Source of the DNA: Pontibacter indicus | GTDB lineage: Bacteria > Bacteroidota > Bacteroidia > Cytophagales > Hymenobacteraceae | Direction: 5' to 3' | Assembly: GCF_900156345.1 (NCBI RefSeq) | Contig: NZ_FTPP01000005.1 | Location: 1-64,000, forward strand | Length of the DNA: 64,000 bases | Shown here: positions 61,759 through 64,000 of the stretch, in pieces | How the letters are laid out: every line of letters begins with the position of its first letter | Numbering within the stretch: the stretch's first letter is position 1 | Position numbers and translations under genes: made by a program | Notes under the pieces: generated by a model | Databases searched by the model: none | What the model saw: only the letters and a program-made list of their open reading frames with translations | Told to the model about the DNA's origin: nothing

Positions 61759-63555
61759 CTAGTACACGAATTCGTTTGCCTCGATCATCGCGGCGGCTAT
61801 GCGGCGGCGTGCCTCTTTGGTGTTGTAGAGGTCTTTTTTGGTGAAGCGCTTCAGGCCCATGAACAACAGGCGCTGCTCGTCGCCTTCCACCATCGAGGCA
61901 ATGGCATCTTTGCCCGCCATGTAAGCCGTATCCACGGCATCGTTCACCGTTACCTGCATGATGTCGATCTGGTTGGCCACAGCCTCCTCGCCTTTCATGC
62001 CCACCAGTTTCTCCACACGAAGCAGCGTCGATTCCGCCACGTAGGTTTTGATGGCCATGTCGGCGATGTTCATCAGGATCTCCTGCTCTTTAGCCAGCGA
62101 GTTCATGTATTTCTGCACCGCCGTACCCGCTACCATTAGGATCGCCTTCTTGAGGTTGCGGATGGCCTTGTGCTCTGCAGCGAACAAACCTTCCTCTTCC
62201 GCACCGAAATCAGGTATAGCCATCAGCTCGCTTTGCACGGCTTGGGCAGGGCCCATCAGGTCGAGTTCGCCGTTCATGGCTTTCTTGAGGATCATGTCCA
62301 CAGTGAGCATACGGTTGATCTCGTTCGTGCCCTCAAAAATGCGGTTGATGCGGGAGTCGCGGTAGGCGCGGTCCATTGGGTAGTCGGCTGAGAAGCCGTA
62401 ACCACCGTAAATCTGCACGCCTTCGTCTACCACGTAGTCGAGCACTTCGGAGCCTTCTACTTTCAGCATGGCGCACTCCACAGCAAACTCGCGGGCAGCA
62501 CCCAGCATGGCCTCATTCTCGCCCTTACCAGCTGCCAGCAACTCCTGCTCCTTGCGGTAGATATCCATACCGCAACGGTATAGCGCCGACTCTACAGCAT
62601 AAATGCGGATGGCTTGCTCGGCCAGTTTGTGGCGGATGGCACCGAATTTAGAGATCGGCAGTTTGAACTGCTGACGCTCGTTGGCATACTTCACCGACAG
62701 GTCGACTACTTTTTTAGAGGCACCCAACGTAGCTGCGCAAAGCTTGATACGGCCAATGTTGAGGATATTGAAGGCGATCAGGTGTCCTTTGCCGATCTCG
62801 CCCAGCACGTTTTCCTTTGGCACTTCGCAGTCGGAGAGGAATACCTGGCGTGTTGAAGAACCTTTGATACCCATTTTGTGCTCCTCGTTGCCTAGGCTCA
62901 AACCTGGGTAGCCTTTTTCTACAATGAAGCCCGTGAACTTGTCGCCATCCACCTGCGCGAACACGATGAACACATCGGCAAAGCCGGCGTTCGTGATCCA
63001 CATTTTCTGGCCGTTGAGGATGTAGTGCGTGCCCGCACCATTCAATACGGCTTTGGTCTTGGCTGCCAGGGCATCGGAACCGGAGCCCGGCTCTGTGAGG
63101 CAGTAGGCAGCCGCCCACTCACCTGAAGTCAGTTTCGGCAGGTACTTCTGTTTCTGCTCCTCCGTACCAAAGTACAGGATCGGCAGCATGCCTATACCTG
63201 TGTGGGCAGCAAAGGCCACCGGAAATGAGTGTCCTCCACCCACTGACTCTGTCACGAGCAGTGAAGTGTTAAAGTCCATGTTCAGGCCACCGTACTGCTC
63301 CGGCATTGATACCGCAAACAGACCAAGTTCACCTGCCTTTTTCATCAGGCCTTCCATCAGCCCTTCTTCGTGGTTGTCGAGGCGGTCGAGCAGCGGGTTC
63401 ACTTCTTCGCGCACAAAGTCCAGACAGGTCTGCGCCATCATGCGCTGCTCCTCACTGAACTCAGCAGGTATAAACACCTCCTGCGGATCGGTTTCTTTGA
63501 TCAGGAATTCACCACCGCGGAGGGTAGCTTTATTTTTATCTGTTACATTTTCCAT
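61759..63555 (-). CDS. Acyl-CoA dehydrogenase
   Basis: This FAD enzyme makes the first double bond of fatty-acid beta-oxidation. The 598-residue protein has AAYCLTEPGSGSDALAAKTKA and KMWITNAGFADVFIVFAQV (FAD/substrate loop), ERQQFKLPISKFGAI, and VQIYGGYGFSADYPMDRAYRDSRINRIFEGTNEINR with the catalytic-region Glu. It has about 200 extra C-terminal residues, typical of the long Bacteroidota/ACAD9-VLCAD type. It lies 38 bp after the thiolase gene in one beta-oxidation unit. Confidence 0.93.
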   Translation of the reverse strand: MENVTDKNKATLRGGEFLIKETDPQEVFIPAEFSEEQRMMAQTCLDFVREEVNPLLDRLDNHEEGLMEGLMKKAGELGLFAVSMPEQYGGLNMDFNTSLLVTESVGGGHSFPVAFAAHTGIGMLPILYFGTEEQKQKYLPKLTSGEWAAAYCLTEPGSGSDALAAKTKAVLNGAGTHYILNGQKMWITNAGFADVFIVFAQVDGDKFTGFIVEKGYPGLSLGNEEHKMGIKGSSTRQVFLSDCEVPKENVLGEIGKGHLIAFNILNIGRIKLCAATLGASKKVVDLSVKYANERQQFKLPISKFGAIRHKLAEQAIRIYAVESALYRCGMDIYRKEQELLAAGKGENEAMLGAAREFAVECAMLKVEGSEVLDYVVDEGVQIYGGYGFSADYPMDRAYRDSRINRIFEGTNEINRMLTVDMILKKAMNGELDLMGPAQAVQSELMAIPDFGAEEEGLFAAEHKAIRNLKKAILMVAGTAVQKYMNSLAKEQEILMNIADMAIKTYVAESTLLRVEKLVGMKGEEAVANQIDIMQVTVNDAVDTAYMAGKDAIASMVEGDEQRLLFMGLKRFTKKDLYNTKEARRRIAAAMIEANEFVY

Positions 63556-63593
63556 GGCAGATTATGATTAGTGTTTTAGGTACAGATTAATTA

Positions 63594-64000
63594 CTACTTC
63601 AGAAGTTCGAATATGCCGGCTACGCCTTGACCGCCGCCCACGCATGCCGTTACGATGCCGTGCTTGCCACCGGTGCGGCGCAGGTCGCTGAAGAGCTGCA
63701 CGCTCAGTTTGGCACCAGAGCATCCCAGCGGGTGACCTAGCGCAATGGCACCTCCGTTGATGTTCAGTTTCGCCGGGTCAAACTCCAGGTGACGCATCAC
63801 GGCAATAGACTGAGCCGCGAAGGCCTCGTTCATCTCGATCAGGTCGATGTCGTTGAGAGTCATACCGGCTTGTTTCAGGGCTTTCGGCACAGCGGCTATT
63901 GGGCCCATCCCCATGATGCGTGGGTCCACACCGCCAGTGCCGTAGCTTACCAGGCGGGCAATCGGCTCCAGGTTCAGCTCTTTTACCATGCGCTCGCTCA
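63594..64000 (-). CDS. Acetyl-CoA acyltransferase (thiolase), C-terminal part
   Basis: The last 135 residues or so of a thiolase; the 5' part lies beyond the window edge. It contains [17 protein letters not shown], the active-site His in [17 protein letters not shown] and the catalytic Cys in [18 protein letters not shown]. It cleaves 3-ketoacyl-CoA (or condenses acetyl-CoA) and is co-directional with the acyl-CoA dehydrogenase, consistent with fatty-acid degradation. Confidence 0.93.
   Translation of the reverse strand, partial: SERMVKELNLEPIARLVSYGTGGVDPRIMGMGPIAAVPKALKQAGMTLNDIDLIEMNEAFAAQSIAVMRHLEFDPAKLNINGGAIALGHPLGCSGAKLSVQLFSDLRRTGGKHGIVTACVGGGQGVAGIFELLK

Larger units (their letters stand above)
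1..64000. repeat. Interspersed short motif, core AGGTATAG / CTATACCT
   Basis: A degenerate motif, fullest form CAGGTATAGC (reverse complement GCTATACCTG), recurs in both orientations across the window. By eye I count roughly 150 copies of the hexamer GGTATA/TATACC; a random 64 kb sequence would give about 30 over both strands. Examples lie at about 4394, 4513, 4610 and 4740 (inside the M61 peptidase), 10999 and 11023 (between genes), 25718-25735 (two in tandem), 44440, 44560 and 44573 (between genes), 55372 (in a terminator loop) and 56336-56353 (a head-to-head pair). Inside genes it is read as Ala-Ile-Pro, Leu-Tyr-Leu, Gly-Ile and similar. Function unknown. The count is manual and approximate. 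Confidence 0.85.

Noticed and set aside
1-64000. Mobile elements, prophage, CRISPR array
   Set aside because: I looked for transposase, integrase and capsid-like proteins and for regular direct repeats with spacers and found none.

Overview
The window reads as chromosomal DNA of a Bacteroidota bacterium, most likely order Cytophagales and a Pontibacter/Hymenobacter-like genus; the genus is an inference. The evidence is the gliding genes gldB, gldD and gldE, a DUF2480 protein, a 40-residue ribosomal protein THX, a 29-residue AURKAIP1/COX24-type protein, many outer-membrane beta-barrels with signal peptides ending in AQAQ, and promoters of the Bacteroidota type (TTTG, about 20 bp, TAnnTTTG) with few Shine-Dalgarno sequences. 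I see no transposase, integrase, phage gene or CRISPR array. Nearly everything is core metabolism and envelope biology.

Layout. 1-533 is non-coding and holds a leftward promoter of the kind seen in front of Bacteroidota rRNA operons, pointing out of the window. 0.6-4.2 kb: two leftward units, rpmH-rnpA-S41 protease and tsaB-DUF2480. 4.4-9.1 kb: M61 peptidase, a FAD oxidoreductase, a PfkB kinase and tRNA-His. 9.2-12.8 kb: dihydroorotase, a serpin lipoprotein and small unknowns. 13-16 kb: DEAD-box helicase, a GNAT enzyme, uracil phosphoribosyltransferase. 16.3-21.4 kb: Wzi-like protein, MsbA-type ABC exporter, GmhA (envelope polysaccharide). 21.4-22.3 kb: a gene-free cluster of palindromic repeats. 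22.3-26.5 kb: ComM/YifB and three tandem beta-barrel proteins. 26.6-38.6 kb: M20 dipeptidase, PlsY, a 1,595-residue secreted unknown, PrmA, TpiA, UvrA. 39-45 kb: THX, an MFS transporter, truncated haemoglobin with an FNR/CRP-like site, an ECF sigma factor with a small overlapping partner, endonuclease III, a Spy-like protein. 45-55.3 kb: glycosyltransferase, GldB, RNase G, TPR protein, HU, then MutY-Ssb-GldE-GldD. 55.5-64 kb: a decayed lipoprotein gene beside an intact relative, RecG, a cobalamin riboswitch, an acyl-CoA thioesterase, a secreted unknown, GT2, acyl-CoA dehydrogenase and part of a thiolase.

Two observations stand out. First, a short motif with core AGGTATAG (reverse complement CTATACCT) is scattered through the whole window in both orientations, inside genes and between them. 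By eye I count roughly 150 copies of its hexamer core, against about 30 expected by chance. Second, a well-preserved cobalamin riboswitch lies downstream of recG but is followed by a hotdog-fold acyl-CoA thioesterase rather than a B12 transport or synthesis gene.
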